Source: Streptomyces sp. Ncost-T10-10d
GTDB lineage: Bacteria > Actinomycetota > Actinomycetes > Streptomycetales > Streptomycetaceae
DNA length: 64,000 nt
Assembly (NCBI RefSeq): GCF_900091955.1
Contig: NZ_FMDF01000149.1
Location: 1-64,000 of the forward strand
Direction: 5' to 3'
The notes under the pieces were generated by a model. The model was not told the origin of the DNA. It did not search any database and worked only from the letters and a program-made list of their open reading frames with translations. The translations under genes were made by a program, and so were the position numbers. Positions 9,179 to 18,064 of this stretch are shown one piece after another; within the stretch, counting starts at the first letter, position 1, and each line of letters begins with the position of its first letter.

Positions 9179-11425
9179 TTGGCCGCCATTGCCCGCTGGT
9201 GCATCAGGCACCGCCTCGTCGCCGTCCTCATCTGGCTCCTCGCCCTCGGCGGCGCAGCCACCGCGGCGGGCTTCGCGGGTTCTGCCTACTCCAACGACTA
9301 CGACGTGCCCGGTACGGAGTCCGGCCGGGCCGCCGAGCTTCTCAAGAGCGGTTTCACGGACCTCGGCGGTGACACGGACACCATCGTCTGGCACACCACC
9401 GACTCCACCGTGCGGGCCGCCGATGTCCGCCAGACGATGACCCGGACCCTGCACGCGGTCGAGGAACTGCCCGGGGTCGGCGCAGTCACCGGACCGTACG
9501 GGGCGTCAGGCGCCGGGCAGATCAGCGAGGACGGACACACCGCCTACGCCACGATCACCTTCGACCAGCAGTCCGACGACATCCCGGTGCAGCAGGCCCG
9601 GGCGGTCGTCGACACAGCGAAGGCTGCCGCCGGCGACCACCTCCAGGTGGAACTGGGCGGCTCTGCCATCGCCCTCACCGAGGCGCCGTCCGTCCACTTC
9701 AGCGAGGCCATCGGGGTCGTCGTCGCAGCCGTCGTCCTGTTCCTCGCCTTCGGCTCGCTCGGCGCCAGCATGCTGCCCATCGCCACTGCTCTCGTCTCCG
9801 TCGGCACGGCGTACGCGGGCATCGTGCTGCTGGGCCATGTGATGACCGTCGCCGACTTCGCCCCCATGCTGGGCATGCTGATAGGGCTCGGCGTCGGCAT
9901 CGACTACGCGTTGTTCATCGTCACCCGGCACCGCACAGGACTGCGCACAGGCATGACCGTCGCCGAGGCGGCGCAGAACGCCGTCGCGACGACCGGGCGG
10001 GCCGTCGTCTTCGCCGGAGCCACCGTCTGCACAGCGCTGCTCGGCATGCTGATCCTGCGGCTCGGGTTCCTCAACGGCGTGGCGATCGCCGCCTCGCTCA
10101 CCGTCGTCCTGACCGTGGCCGCCTCCGTGACCCTGCTGCCTGCCCTGCTGTCCTTCATCGGCGTGCGGGCGCTGAGCCGGCGCGAGCGCAGAAGGCTCGC
10201 AGAGCGCGGACCGCAGCCCGAACTGCCCACCGGCTTCGCCGCCCGCTGGTCCGCGTTCGTCGAACGCCACCCCAAGCTGCTCGGGGCGTTCGCCGCCGTG
10301 GTGATGCTGGTCCTCGCGCTGCCCACGTTCTCCCTGCACCTGGGCACCTCCGACCAGGGCAACAACGCCTCCTCGTCGACCGCCCGGCAGGCGTACGACC
10401 TGCTGGCCGACGGATTCGGACCGGGCGTCAACGGCCCGCTGACGATCGCCGCACAGCTCGACGGCGCGGACGACCGGCTGGCGATGGACGGCCTGCCGGA
10501 CGCCCTGCGAGCCACCGACGGCGTGGCCTCGGTCGGCCCGGTCACGTACAACAACAGTGGCAGTGCGGCCTTCATCACCGTTGTGCCGAAGTCGTCACCG
10601 CAGTCGCAGGAGACCAACACGCTCGTCGGCCGGCTGCGTACGGACGTCCTCCCGCAGGCCGAGGCGAACACCTCGCTGCGGGCCCATGTGGGCGGGATGA
10701 CGGCCGGCTACGACGACTTCGCCCGGATCATCATCGGCAAACTCCCGCTCTTCATCGGCGTCGTCATAGGGCTCGGCTGTCTGCTCCTGCTGATGGCCTT
10801 CCGGTCGATCGGCATTCCGCTGAAGGCCGCCGTGATGAATGTGGCGGCCGTCGCCTCCTCGTTCGGAATCGTCGTCGCGATCTTCCAGTGGGGGTGGGGG
10901 AGCGAGCTGCTGGGGCTGGGCAGCTCGGGTCCCATCGAACCGTTCCTGCCGGTCATCATGGTGTCTGTACTCTTCGGGCTCTCCATGGACTACCAGGTGT
11001 TCCTGGTCGGGCGGATGCACGAGGAGTGGCTGGAGACCGGTGACAACCGGCGGGCGGTACGAGTCGGCCTCGCCGAGACCAGCCGCGTGATCAACTCCGC
11101 GGCCGTGATCATGATTTCGGTCTTCCTCGCCTTCGTCCTCAGCGGGGACCGGGTCATCGCCATGTTCGGAATCGCGCTCGCCGCGGCGGTCGCCCTCGAC
11201 GCCTTCGTTCTCCGTACGCTGCTGGTCCCGTCCCTGATGCATCTGCTGGGCGGAGCGAACTGGTGGCTGCCGCGCTGGCTGGACCGGCGGCTGCCGCGGA
11301 TCAGCATCGAGCCTCCCGAGTGCCGCGTGCCGTATGGGAAAATCCCGCAGACAGCGAAACCGGTGGAACCGGTGGGAACCGCGCAGGCAGTGCAAACGGT
11401 GGAATCGGTTCGAGAAGGAGCATGA
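9179..11425 (+). CDS. MMPL-family (RND superfamily) exporter
   Basis: A 748-residue inner-membrane transporter of the MmpL/RND type, usually proton-driven export of lipids, antibiotics or other hydrophobic compounds. Two repeats are visible: TM1 (residues 10-30), a large periplasmic loop, then a block of TMs with GIDYALFIVTRHR (about residue 240), and after a second loop a matching block with GLSMDYQVFLVGRMHEEW. The Asp-Tyr pairs in these are the proton-relay motif. Start TTG 9179 has GGGAG at 9166-9170. Its stop overlaps the next gene, so an acetyltransferase is cotranslated with it. Substrate unknown. Confidence 0.9.
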   Translation: MAAIARWCIRHRLVAVLIWLLALGGAATAAGFAGSAYSNDYDVPGTESGRAAELLKSGFTDLGGDTDTIVWHTTDSTVRAADVRQTMTRTLHAVEELPGVGAVTGPYGASGAGQISEDGHTAYATITFDQQSDDIPVQQARAVVDTAKAAAGDHLQVELGGSAIALTEAPSVHFSEAIGVVVAAVVLFLAFGSLGASMLPIATALVSVGTAYAGIVLLGHVMTVADFAPMLGMLIGLGVGIDYALFIVTRHRTGLRTGMTVAEAAQNAVATTGRAVVFAGATVCTALLGMLILRLGFLNGVAIAASLTVVLTVAASVTLLPALLSFIGVRALSRRERRRLAERGPQPELPTGFAARWSAFVERHPKLLGAFAAVVMLVLALPTFSLHLGTSDQGNNASSSTARQAYDLLADGFGPGVNGPLTIAAQLDGADDRLAMDGLPDALRATDGVASVGPVTYNNSGSAAFITVVPKSSPQSQETNTLVGRLRTDVLPQAEANTSLRAHVGGMTAGYDDFARIIIGKLPLFIGVVIGLGCLLLLMAFRSIGIPLKAAVMNVAAVASSFGIVVAIFQWGWGSELLGLGSSGPIEPFLPVIMVSVLFGLSMDYQVFLVGRMHEEWLETGDNRRAVRVGLAETSRVINSAAVIMISVFLAFVLSGDRVIAMFGIALAAAVALDAFVLRTLLVPSLMHLLGGANWWLPRWLDRRLPRISIEPPECRVPYGKIPQTAKPVEPVGTAQAVQTVESVREGA

Positions 11426-11979
11426 TGTTCGCGATATCCCTGGGCGACGACGGAGCGGAACTGCGGCCGCTGGAGATCTGGCGGGCGGCGGAATTCCTCG
11501 CCCATATGGACCGGGCACGCGAGATCGTCGACCCCTGGATCCCCCTCGCCTCGTTCGCCACCGACCTGGACTCGGCGCGTGCCCTGCTCCGGCAGTACGC
11601 GGAGAAGCAGGCGGCCGACACGGGGCGCCTCTACGGCATCTGGCTGGACGGCACGCTCGTCGGCGGTGTCCTGTTCCGGATCTTCGACACGGAATCCGGG
11701 AACTGCGAGGTCGGCTGCTGGCTGGAGCCGGCGGGGGAGGGGCGTGGCCTGGTCACCCGGGCGACACGGAAGCTGATCGACTGGGCGGTGTACGAGCGCG
11801 GCATGCACCGCGTGGAGTGGCGCGCGTCCGCCGCGAACACCCGAAGCATCGCTGTGGCCAAGCGGCTCGGTATGACACGCGACGGGGTGCTGCGCGAGAA
11901 CTACCTGTACCGCGGCGAGCGGCACGACTCGGAGATCTGGTCCGTACTGGCCCGGGAGTGGCGCGCGCAGAAGGCCTGA
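11425..11979 (+). CDS. GNAT acetyltransferase, RimJ/RimL type
   Basis: A 184-residue N-acetyltransferase of the GNAT fold. Features include CEVGCWLEPAGEGRGLVTRA, which covers the acetyl-CoA binding segment, and the C-terminal HRVEWRASAANTRSIAVAKRLGMTRDG typical of RimJ/RimL proteins that acetylate protein N-termini or small amines. AAGGAG (11415-11420) suits ATG 11425 better than ATG 11422. The ATGA overlap with the MMPL exporter implies a shared transcript; acetylation of the exported compound or self-protection is possible but is inference. Confidence 0.88.
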   Translation: MFAISLGDDGAELRPLEIWRAAEFLAHMDRAREIVDPWIPLASFATDLDSARALLRQYAEKQAADTGRLYGIWLDGTLVGGVLFRIFDTESGNCEVGCWLEPAGEGRGLVTRATRKLIDWAVYERGMHRVEWRASAANTRSIAVAKRLGMTRDGVLRENYLYRGERHDSEIWSVLAREWRAQKA

Positions 11980-12050
11980 GGCCGGGGCAGGGGGCCGGCC
12001 GGCGGCGCGCGTTAAGAGGGTTCTCATCCGGGCCGCCTACCGTGCGGGAC

Positions 12051-12743
12051 ATGAACCCCGGAACTCCCAAGAACCCCACCACTCCCACCGGCCCTGCCGC
12101 TCCCGCTGTTCTCGACGCCGAGGAGACCGCGGCCGAGGAGAACACCGCCAAGGACGCGGCGTACAGCCTCGACAAGGGGGCGGCCGAAGCCGAGGGAGAG
12201 CCCGCGGTGGCCGACGGCGCCGGAGCGGGTTCCGCGCCGGACCCCGCCCAGGACCTCGATGCGGATGCCGTCTTCAAGGACTCCGACGACGACTCCGACT
12301 TCACGGACCCCGACTTCGACGACTCCGGCAAGGAGTCGTCCGGCCTCGCATCGGCCGCCGCGGCCGTGGCCGCCACCGGTCTCGGTGTCGTCGCGCTGAG
12401 CGGGTCATGGACCGGCAAGGTCGCCGCCGAGCGCGAGACCCTGATCGGGCAGATCAAGACCTCGGGCGGTGGCACCGCGGCCCAGCAGATCTCGGAGATC
12501 TACGGCGACGCCTGGCACTCCACCGCGCTGGTCAACGGCCTCTTCGCACTGCTCGCCCTGCTGGTCGGCGTCTTCGCCCTGGTCCGCCCTGCCTTCGGCG
12601 CACCCTCCCCGCACCCGCAGCCCGGCTGGGTGCGTGCCGTAGCGACCGCCGGCATCGCGCTCGGTGTCCTCGGCCTGGTGATATCCGCCGGCATGTACTT
12701 CGACCTCATCGTCGCTCTGCCGACCGCGGGCATCACCAAGTGA
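12051..12743 (+). CDS. membrane protein with acidic disordered N-terminal half
   Basis: A 230-residue protein I cannot assign. Residues 1-95 are Pro/Ala/Glu/Asp rich and probably disordered (a run KDSDDDSDFTDPDFDDSG is striking). Three hydrophobic segments follow: about 100-118, 160-180 and 198-220, so the acidic part would sit on one side of the membrane. Start ATG 12051 has no Shine-Dalgarno sequence, and the transcript may begin very close to it. The hypothetical label is deliberate: neighbours give no clue. Confidence 0.7.
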   Translation: MNPGTPKNPTTPTGPAAPAVLDAEETAAEENTAKDAAYSLDKGAAEAEGEPAVADGAGAGSAPDPAQDLDADAVFKDSDDDSDFTDPDFDDSGKESSGLASAAAAVAATGLGVVALSGSWTGKVAAERETLIGQIKTSGGGTAAQQISEIYGDAWHSTALVNGLFALLALLVGVFALVRPAFGAPSPHPQPGWVRAVATAGIALGVLGLVISAGMYFDLIVALPTAGITK

Positions 12744-12755
12744 GTACGTACCGTC

Positions 12756-12772
12756 CTAAGGCCGTCTAAGGC
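12756..12772 (+). repeat. CTAAGGC direct repeats downstream of the membrane protein gene
   Basis: CTAAGGC occurs at 12756-12762 and 12766-12772, one helical turn apart, with a third copy at 12819-12825. Regularly spaced copies in an intergenic region suggest a protein-binding site. Confidence 0.35.
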
Positions 12773-12887
12773 ATCCGCCAGGGCGGCCCCGGCCGTGTGC
12801 GGCAGTGTCCGCACCCGGCTAAGGCCCCCCGCCCCGCGAAGATGCGGAACTCGCCCGATGTGGCGACACCCCCTGGGAGACGACAGT

Positions 12888-12916
12888 GGGGGCACGGCAG
12901 AAGCACTGCCGCCCCC
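12888..12916 (+). terminator. GC-rich hairpin ahead of the 61-aa gene
   Basis: GGGGG-CA-CGGCAG (12888-12900) pairs with CTGCCGCCCCC (12906-12916) with only a CA bulge. It lies about 40 bases before a small gene, so it may terminate the upstream transcript or structure the leader of the downstream one. Confidence 0.45.
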
Positions 12917-12953
12917 CAGGCCCCAACGGGCCGTCGTCCTCCGGGAGAAGCAC

Positions 12954-13139
12954 ATGTACACGCTCGAACTCCACAAGATGAACGCGATCGAACTGCGGCG
13001 CCGTGCCGAGCAGGAGCGGCTTGTCGGGGAGGCCCGTCGGGCCCGCCGCGCCACCCGCAGGGCCGCCCGGGAATCCGTACACAAGGAGGCCGAGGGGCCG
13101 GTGAGTACGGACCGGAACCGGTTCGCCCACGCCGCGTAG
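12954..13139 (+). CDS. small basic protein of unknown function
   Basis: Encodes 61 residues starting MYTLELHKMNAIELRRRAEQE. Nearly all helix-forming and very rich in Arg/Ala/Glu, so it could be an amphipathic or nucleic-acid-binding helix. GGGAGAAG lies 6-11 bases before ATG 12954, a good ribosome site. The LAL regulator starts about 70 bases downstream on the same strand. No family recognised. Confidence 0.55.
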   Translation: MYTLELHKMNAIELRRRAEQERLVGEARRARRATRRAARESVHKEAEGPVSTDRNRFAHAA

Positions 13140-13208
13140 CAGGTGTGTGACGGCTTCGCGATGCCGGACGACCCGATTCCGGGGCCTGCACCCTCGGACC
13201 CATGTGCG

Positions 13209-16200
13209 ATGCTCAGCGACGTGGAGACCAGGTCCGTCAGTCCCGTGTTCGTCGGCCGCGCAGGCGAATTCGCCTCGCTCGTCGATGCGCTCACCCGCGC
13301 CACCGCAGAGGACACCGGCCGGGCCGACCGCCCCGGCGGCGAGCCGCAGGCGCTGCTCATCGGTGGCGAGGCGGGCGTCGGCAAGACCCGGCTGGTCGAG
13401 GAGTTCCTCGCGGCGGCGGTGCGCCGCGAGGCCGTCGTCGCCGTCGGCGGCTGCGTCGAGGTCGGTGCCGATGGCCTGCCCTACGCCCCGTTCTCCACCG
13501 CCCTGCGCGCCCTGCGCCGCACCCTGCCCGACGAGATGGCCGCCGCCTGCGCCGGGCAGGAGGGCGAACTGGCCCGGCTGCTCCCCGAACTCGGCGAGGC
13601 CGACCGGGACGCCACCGACGAGCACAGCACCGCCCGCCTCTTCGAACTCACCGCCAGACTCCTGGAGCGCATCTCGGCGCAGCGCGCGGTCGTCCTCGTA
13701 CTGGAGGACCTGCACTGGGCCGATGCCTCCACCCGGCATCTCCTCGCCTATCTCTTCCGCACCGTCCGCAGCGGCCGCCTCGTCGTGATCGGCACCTACC
13801 GCTCCGACGACATCCACCGCCGACACCCCCTGCGCCCCCTCCTCGCCGAACTGGACCGGCTGCGTACCGTCCGCCGGATCGAACTCGCCCGCTTCAACCG
13901 CACCGAGGTCCGCCGCCAGCTCACCGGCATCCTTGCCGCCGCCCCCGAGCCGGCCCTGGTGGACGAGATCTTCGAACGCTCCGACGGCAACGCCTTCTTC
14001 GTCGAGGAACTCGCCTGCAGCCTGGAGAGCGGCGACCGCTCCCGACTCTCCGACTCGCTGCGCGATCTGCTGCTCGTCCGTGTCGAAGCGCTCCCCGAGG
14101 ACGCGCAGAAGGTCGCCCGGATCGTGGCCGAGGGCGGTTCCACCGTCGAGTACGGACTGCTGGCCGCGGTCGCCGGCCTGGGCGAGGACGAGCTCATCGG
14201 GGCGCTGCGGGCGGCCGTCGGCGCCAACCTGCTGCTCACCACCCCGGAGGGCAACGGCTACCGCTTCCGTCACTCCCTGGTCCGCGAGGCCGTCAGCGAC
14301 GATCTGCTGCCGGGCGAGCGCTCCCGGCTCAACCGGCGCTATGCGGAAGCCCTGGAGATCGATCCCACCCTCGTCCGCGCCGGTGAACGGGCCACCCGGA
14401 TCGCCAGCTACTGGTACGGCGCACACGATGCCGCCAAGGCCCTGCCCGCCGTACTGAAGGCCTCGGTCGAGGCCCGCCGTCGCTACGCGTTCTCCGAGCA
14501 ACTCCGCCTGCTGGAAAGGGCGATGGAGCTGTGGGACGACGCCCCCGACGATGTGCGCCGCACCCTGCGCCCCATCGACTACGCCGAGAGCTACCCGGCC
14601 TGCGGCTGCGACCCCGACACCACCCCGCTGCGCTATCTCGACCTGATGGCCGAGGCGACCGTCGCCGCCCGGTTCGGCGGCGAACGCGAACGGGCCCTGG
14701 CCATCGCCAAGAAGGCCATGCGCGTCCTGGACGGTGAGGACGACCCGCTGCGCGCCGCCTGGTTCTGGGTCCAGCGCTCCCGGCTGATGCAGGACCTCAC
14801 CCGTGGCGACGGATCGCAGGAACTGGCCACCGCCCAGGAACTCGTCCGCGGCCTGCCCCCGTCCGTCGTGCATGCCGATGTCCTGATGAGTGTGGCGGGC
14901 TGGGGCGCCCTGCACCGCCCGGGCGCCGAGACACTGCAAGCCGTCGACCGGGCCGTGGAGTACGCCCGGCTCGTCGGTGACGAGTACATCGAACTGCACG
15001 CCAGGCTCACCCGTGGCGGGCTCACCGCCGACGCGGGCAGTGTCGACGAGGGCATCGCCGAGATGTACGCGGTCCGCGACCGCGCCGATGAACTGCACCT
15101 GGTCGGCATCATGAGCCGGGCCGGCATCAACCTCCCCTCCACTCTCGAATCCATGGGCCGCTCCCTGGAGGCCGTGGCCGCCGCGGACCACGGCATCGAC
15201 ATCAGCCGCAGCCACGGCATCGCCGACATGGAGGCATGGGTCCGCTGCAACCAGGCGACCTCGCTCTTCTCCCTCGGCCACTGGGACGAGAGCCGCGCGA
15301 CCACCGACGCGGCGGCCCGTGCCGCCCAGTCCAGCAAGGCGCGAGGGCTCGTCGCCTCACGCCGTACCGAACTGGCCCTCGCCCAGGGCGACCTGGCCGA
15401 GGCCGAGATTCAACTCGCCCTGACCCGAAGCTGCTTCGGCTCCCGCGACCCGCAGCCCCAGCACCTCATCAACGTCGTACGCCATGCCATGATCCTCGCC
15501 GTGCAGCAGGGGCGGCTCCCCGAGGCGCGGGCCGCCTTCGAGGCGCAGGCGGAGCAGGGCTTCCCGCCCGGCACCCAGCGCTACGCCCTGCCGCTGCTCC
15601 ATGTCGCCGCCGCTGCCGAGGCCGACGCCCGGGGTCTGCCCGCCGCCGAACCCGGCCGGCCGGCGATCCTCGCCGGCATCCGGACCCACCTGAAGCGGCT
15701 GCCGACGCTCATTCCCATCTGGGCCGCCCACGGTCTCCTGGTCGACGCCGAACTGGCCAGGGCCGAAGGCCTCGACACCCCCGACCACTGGTCCCGCGCC
15801 GCCGCCGCCTTCGCCCCCCTGCACCGCCCGTACGAGCTGGCACAGATCCGCCACCGCTGGGCCGAGGCCCTGCTGATCGCCGCAGGCGACCGGTCCGCGG
15901 CCACCACCCTGCTGCGCGAGGCCCACCGCACCGCCGGGCGACTCGGCGCGCGCCCGTTGACCGAGACCATCGAGCTGCTGGCCGGACGCGCCCGCATCAC
16001 CCTCACCACCTCCGACCGGTCCCCGGCCCACGGCACCGCTCAAGAGATACCGGTCGCCGTCACCGTCCCCGCCCAGGACGGCACCACCGACGCTGCGGCG
16101 GACCCGGAGCAGACCGAGGACCACCTGCGCGAGGCGGCAGCAGCGGCGGTGGAGTCGTTCGGGCTGACGCGACGCGAACAGGATGTGCACCGTCTCGTCG

Positions 16201-16367
16201 CGGCCGGTCACACCAACCGCAGGATCGCCGAGGAGCTCTTCATCTCACCCAAGACCGCGAGCGTGCACGTCTCCAACATTCTCGCCAAGCTCGGCGTCTC
16301 CAGCCGCGGTGAGGCGGCCGCCCTGGCCCACCGGCTCCGCCTTTACCCGGCCCGGAACGCTTCCTGA
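13209..16367 (+). CDS. LAL-type LuxR-family transcriptional activator with AAA ATPase domain
   Basis: A large (1052-residue) cytoplasmic regulator. The N-terminal AAA domain has FVGRAGE, Walker A GGEAGVGKT (residues 52-60) and Walker B VVLVLEDLHWAD, followed by a long TPR-like helical region that typically binds inducer or partner proteins. The C-terminal LuxR helix-turn-helix is clear: FGLTRREQDVHRLVAAG ... NRRIAEELFISPKTASVHVSNILAKLGV. Start is ambiguous: I choose ATG 13209, which leaves almost no leader; ATG 13161 or GTG 13143 would add 16 or 22 residues with no similarity. Target genes are not evident; the convergent downstream genes are on the other strand. Confidence 0.9.
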   Translation: MLSDVETRSVSPVFVGRAGEFASLVDALTRATAEDTGRADRPGGEPQALLIGGEAGVGKTRLVEEFLAAAVRREAVVAVGGCVEVGADGLPYAPFSTALRALRRTLPDEMAAACAGQEGELARLLPELGEADRDATDEHSTARLFELTARLLERISAQRAVVLVLEDLHWADASTRHLLAYLFRTVRSGRLVVIGTYRSDDIHRRHPLRPLLAELDRLRTVRRIELARFNRTEVRRQLTGILAAAPEPALVDEIFERSDGNAFFVEELACSLESGDRSRLSDSLRDLLLVRVEALPEDAQKVARIVAEGGSTVEYGLLAAVAGLGEDELIGALRAAVGANLLLTTPEGNGYRFRHSLVREAVSDDLLPGERSRLNRRYAEALEIDPTLVRAGERATRIASYWYGAHDAAKALPAVLKASVEARRRYAFSEQLRLLERAMELWDDAPDDVRRTLRPIDYAESYPACGCDPDTTPLRYLDLMAEATVAARFGGERERALAIAKKAMRVLDGEDDPLRAAWFWVQRSRLMQDLTRGDGSQELATAQELVRGLPPSVVHADVLMSVAGWGALHRPGAETLQAVDRAVEYARLVGDEYIELHARLTRGGLTADAGSVDEGIAEMYAVRDRADELHLVGIMSRAGINLPSTLESMGRSLEAVAAADHGIDISRSHGIADMEAWVRCNQATSLFSLGHWDESRATTDAAARAAQSSKARGLVASRRTELALAQGDLAEAEIQLALTRSCFGSRDPQPQHLINVVRHAMILAVQQGRLPEARAAFEAQAEQGFPPGTQRYALPLLHVAAAAEADARGLPAAEPGRPAILAGIRTHLKRLPTLIPIWAAHGLLVDAELARAEGLDTPDHWSRAAAAFAPLHRPYELAQIRHRWAEALLIAAGDRSAATTLLREAHRTAGRLGARPLTETIELLAGRARITLTTSDRSPAHGTAQEIPVAVTVPAQDGTTDAAADPEQTEDHLREAAAAAVESFGLTRREQDVHRLVAAGHTNRRIAEELFISPKTASVHVSNILAKLGVSSRGEAAALAHRLRLYPARNAS

Positions 16368-16389
16368 TACCGGGGGCATCCGGCCCCGC

Positions 16390-16692
16390 CTACGGTCGCG
16401 CGTCCGGACCGGCCCCCTGAGCGTCCGGGGTATCGGTATCCGGCCCGGACGTCTCATCGGAGTCGTCCGCTGCCTGGTCAGGGTCCGGTATCGCGTCTGT
16501 CGCGCCACGGTCCGCCCCAGGACCTTCGCCGGTACCGGACGCCCTGACGATCACCTTTCCGGAGGCCAGGTCTATGGGCCCGCGCCCGGGGTCGCCGACA
16601 CCGAGATCCACCCGGGTCAGCTCCAGCCGCTTCTGCTCCTCGGCGGCATGCTTACGCCCCGGCGCGAAGAGTTCCTCGAAGAAGTTGAACAC
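16390..16692 (-). CDS. DUF6191-like small protein
   Basis: About 100 residues. The conserved N-terminal part reads FNFFEELFAPGRKHAAEEQKR and continues LTRVDLGVGDPGRGPIDLASGKVIVR, which I recall as a small Streptomyces family; the remainder is an acidic, low-complexity tail (DPDQAADDSDETSGPDTD). The second GTG (16692) is chosen because AAAGGG sits 10 bases before it, while the first GTG (16701) is too close. Function unknown. It is convergent with the LAL regulator and follows the dehydrogenase gene on the minus strand. Confidence 0.7.
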   Translation of the reverse strand: MFNFFEELFAPGRKHAAEEQKRLELTRVDLGVGDPGRGPIDLASGKVIVRASGTGEGPGADRGATDAIPDPDQAADDSDETSGPDTDTPDAQGAGPDARP

Positions 16693-16723
16693 CGGTCGCA
16701 CGCCCTTTCACCTGCTGTAGCAG

Positions 16724-17887
16724 CTACCGGACCTTCAGCACCAGGATTCTGTCGTCTCCCGGTTTCGGGGTGCCACGGGTGTCCGTATTGCTCGTGACCA
16801 GCCAGAGTTTGTCGCCGCCCGCGGCGAGCACCGTGCGCAGACGCCCGTACTTCCCCTTCAGGAACGACTGCGGGGCCGCCAGAGATTCCTTGCCGGACAG
16901 CGGAATCCTCCAGAGCCGCTTACCGCGCAGGCCCGCCATCCAGATCGAACCCTTGGCGAAGGCGATCCCGCTCGGGGACGCCTCGGACGTCTTCCACTGT
17001 GCCACGGGATCGATGAACCCCGGCTTCCCCGCCTTGCCCTCGACCTCCGGCCAGCCATAATTCCCACCCGGCTCGATCCGGTTCAGCTCGTCCCAGGTGT
17101 CCTGCCCGAATTCGGACGCCCACAGCTGCTTCTGCCCGTCCCAGGCCAGCCCCTGCACATTACGGTGCCCGTACGAATACACCACGGAATCGGCCTCCGG
17201 ATTGCCGTGCAGCGGCCGGCCGTCCGGGGTCATCCGCAGGATCTTGCCGGCCAGCGATTTCTTGTCCTGCGCGAGCCCGGTGTCCCCGGTCTCCCCGGTG
17301 CCCGCGTACAGCATGTGATCCGGGCCGAAGGCGATCCGCCCGCCGTTGTGGATCGAGCCCTTCGGGATGCCCCGCAGAATCGTGTCCGGTGCACCCAGTA
17401 GCCGGCCGGGCGTCGTGCCGTTCTCGTCGTACTGCATGCGCGCGATGCGGTTGTCGGACTCGGTCGTGAAGTACGCGTACACCAGATGGTCCGAACCGTA
17501 CGTGGGGGAGACCGCGATCCCCAGCAGCCCTCCCTCCCCACCGGGCGACACCCCGGGCACGGCGCCCAGCAGGGTCTTCTTGCCGCTCTTCCCGTCGATC
17601 CGGGTGATCGTGCCCTTGTCGCGCGAGGAGACCAGCAGATCGCCGCCGGGCAGCTCCGCCAGCCCCCACGGCGAGTCGAGGCCCTCGGTGAGCGTGGAGA
17701 CCACCTCGACCGAGCCCTTCGCCGGTGGCAGGGCCACCGAAGCGGACGGGGACGCGGCAGCGGAGGGGCGGGACGGCGTCGGCAGGTGTCCGACGCCCGC
17801 CGCACCGCCGGAACCGTCCCCCGAGGAACACCCCGCGGTCATCAGCAGCGTGCCCGCCGCCAGTACGGCCACCGTTGCGTGACGCAT
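16724..17887 (-). CDS. sorbosone/glucose dehydrogenase-like lipoprotein (PQQ-type beta-propeller)
   Basis: A 387-residue exported protein of the GSDH family, a six-bladed propeller that oxidises sugars with PQQ in characterised members. The signal peptide ends in a lipobox, LLMTAGC, so it is lipid-anchored. Propeller signatures include LDSPWGLAELPGGDLLVSSRD, GEGGLLGIAVSP, IHNGGRIAFGPD and YSYGHRNVQGLAWD (His/Arg near the PQQ site). ATG 17887 is chosen; the frame runs on to GTG 17950, but that stretch has only about half G/C in third positions, unlike coding DNA here. No PQQ synthesis genes nearby, so the cofactor is unproven. Confidence 0.88.
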   Translation of the reverse strand: MRHATVAVLAAGTLLMTAGCSSGDGSGGAAGVGHLPTPSRPSAAASPSASVALPPAKGSVEVVSTLTEGLDSPWGLAELPGGDLLVSSRDKGTITRIDGKSGKKTLLGAVPGVSPGGEGGLLGIAVSPTYGSDHLVYAYFTTESDNRIARMQYDENGTTPGRLLGAPDTILRGIPKGSIHNGGRIAFGPDHMLYAGTGETGDTGLAQDKKSLAGKILRMTPDGRPLHGNPEADSVVYSYGHRNVQGLAWDGQKQLWASEFGQDTWDELNRIEPGGNYGWPEVEGKAGKPGFIDPVAQWKTSEASPSGIAFAKGSIWMAGLRGKRLWRIPLSGKESLAAPQSFLKGKYGRLRTVLAAGGDKLWLVTSNTDTRGTPKPGDDRILVLKVR

Positions 17888-18064
17888 GCCTCGACGCCGC
17901 CCCCTACGACCCGCAAGGTCTCGTACAGATCCGAACAGAACACCGCGCACAGCACCGATCCCTTCGACGGCCGCCCGACTACTGTTCTTACACCGCAGCC
18001 CCGCCCCGGGTACCCGATGCCCGCCGGTTTTCTCGATCGGTGATCACGAATGCGGGGCCGGAGG

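Noticed and set aside
12819..15281. An 820-codon minus-strand frame across the LAL gene
   Set aside because: Shadow frame; the plus strand has Walker motifs and a LuxR domain.
17888..17950. 21-residue N-terminal extension of the GSDH lipoprotein
   Set aside because: Third-position GC falls to about one half in this stretch, and the start at 17887 already gives a complete lipoprotein signal.
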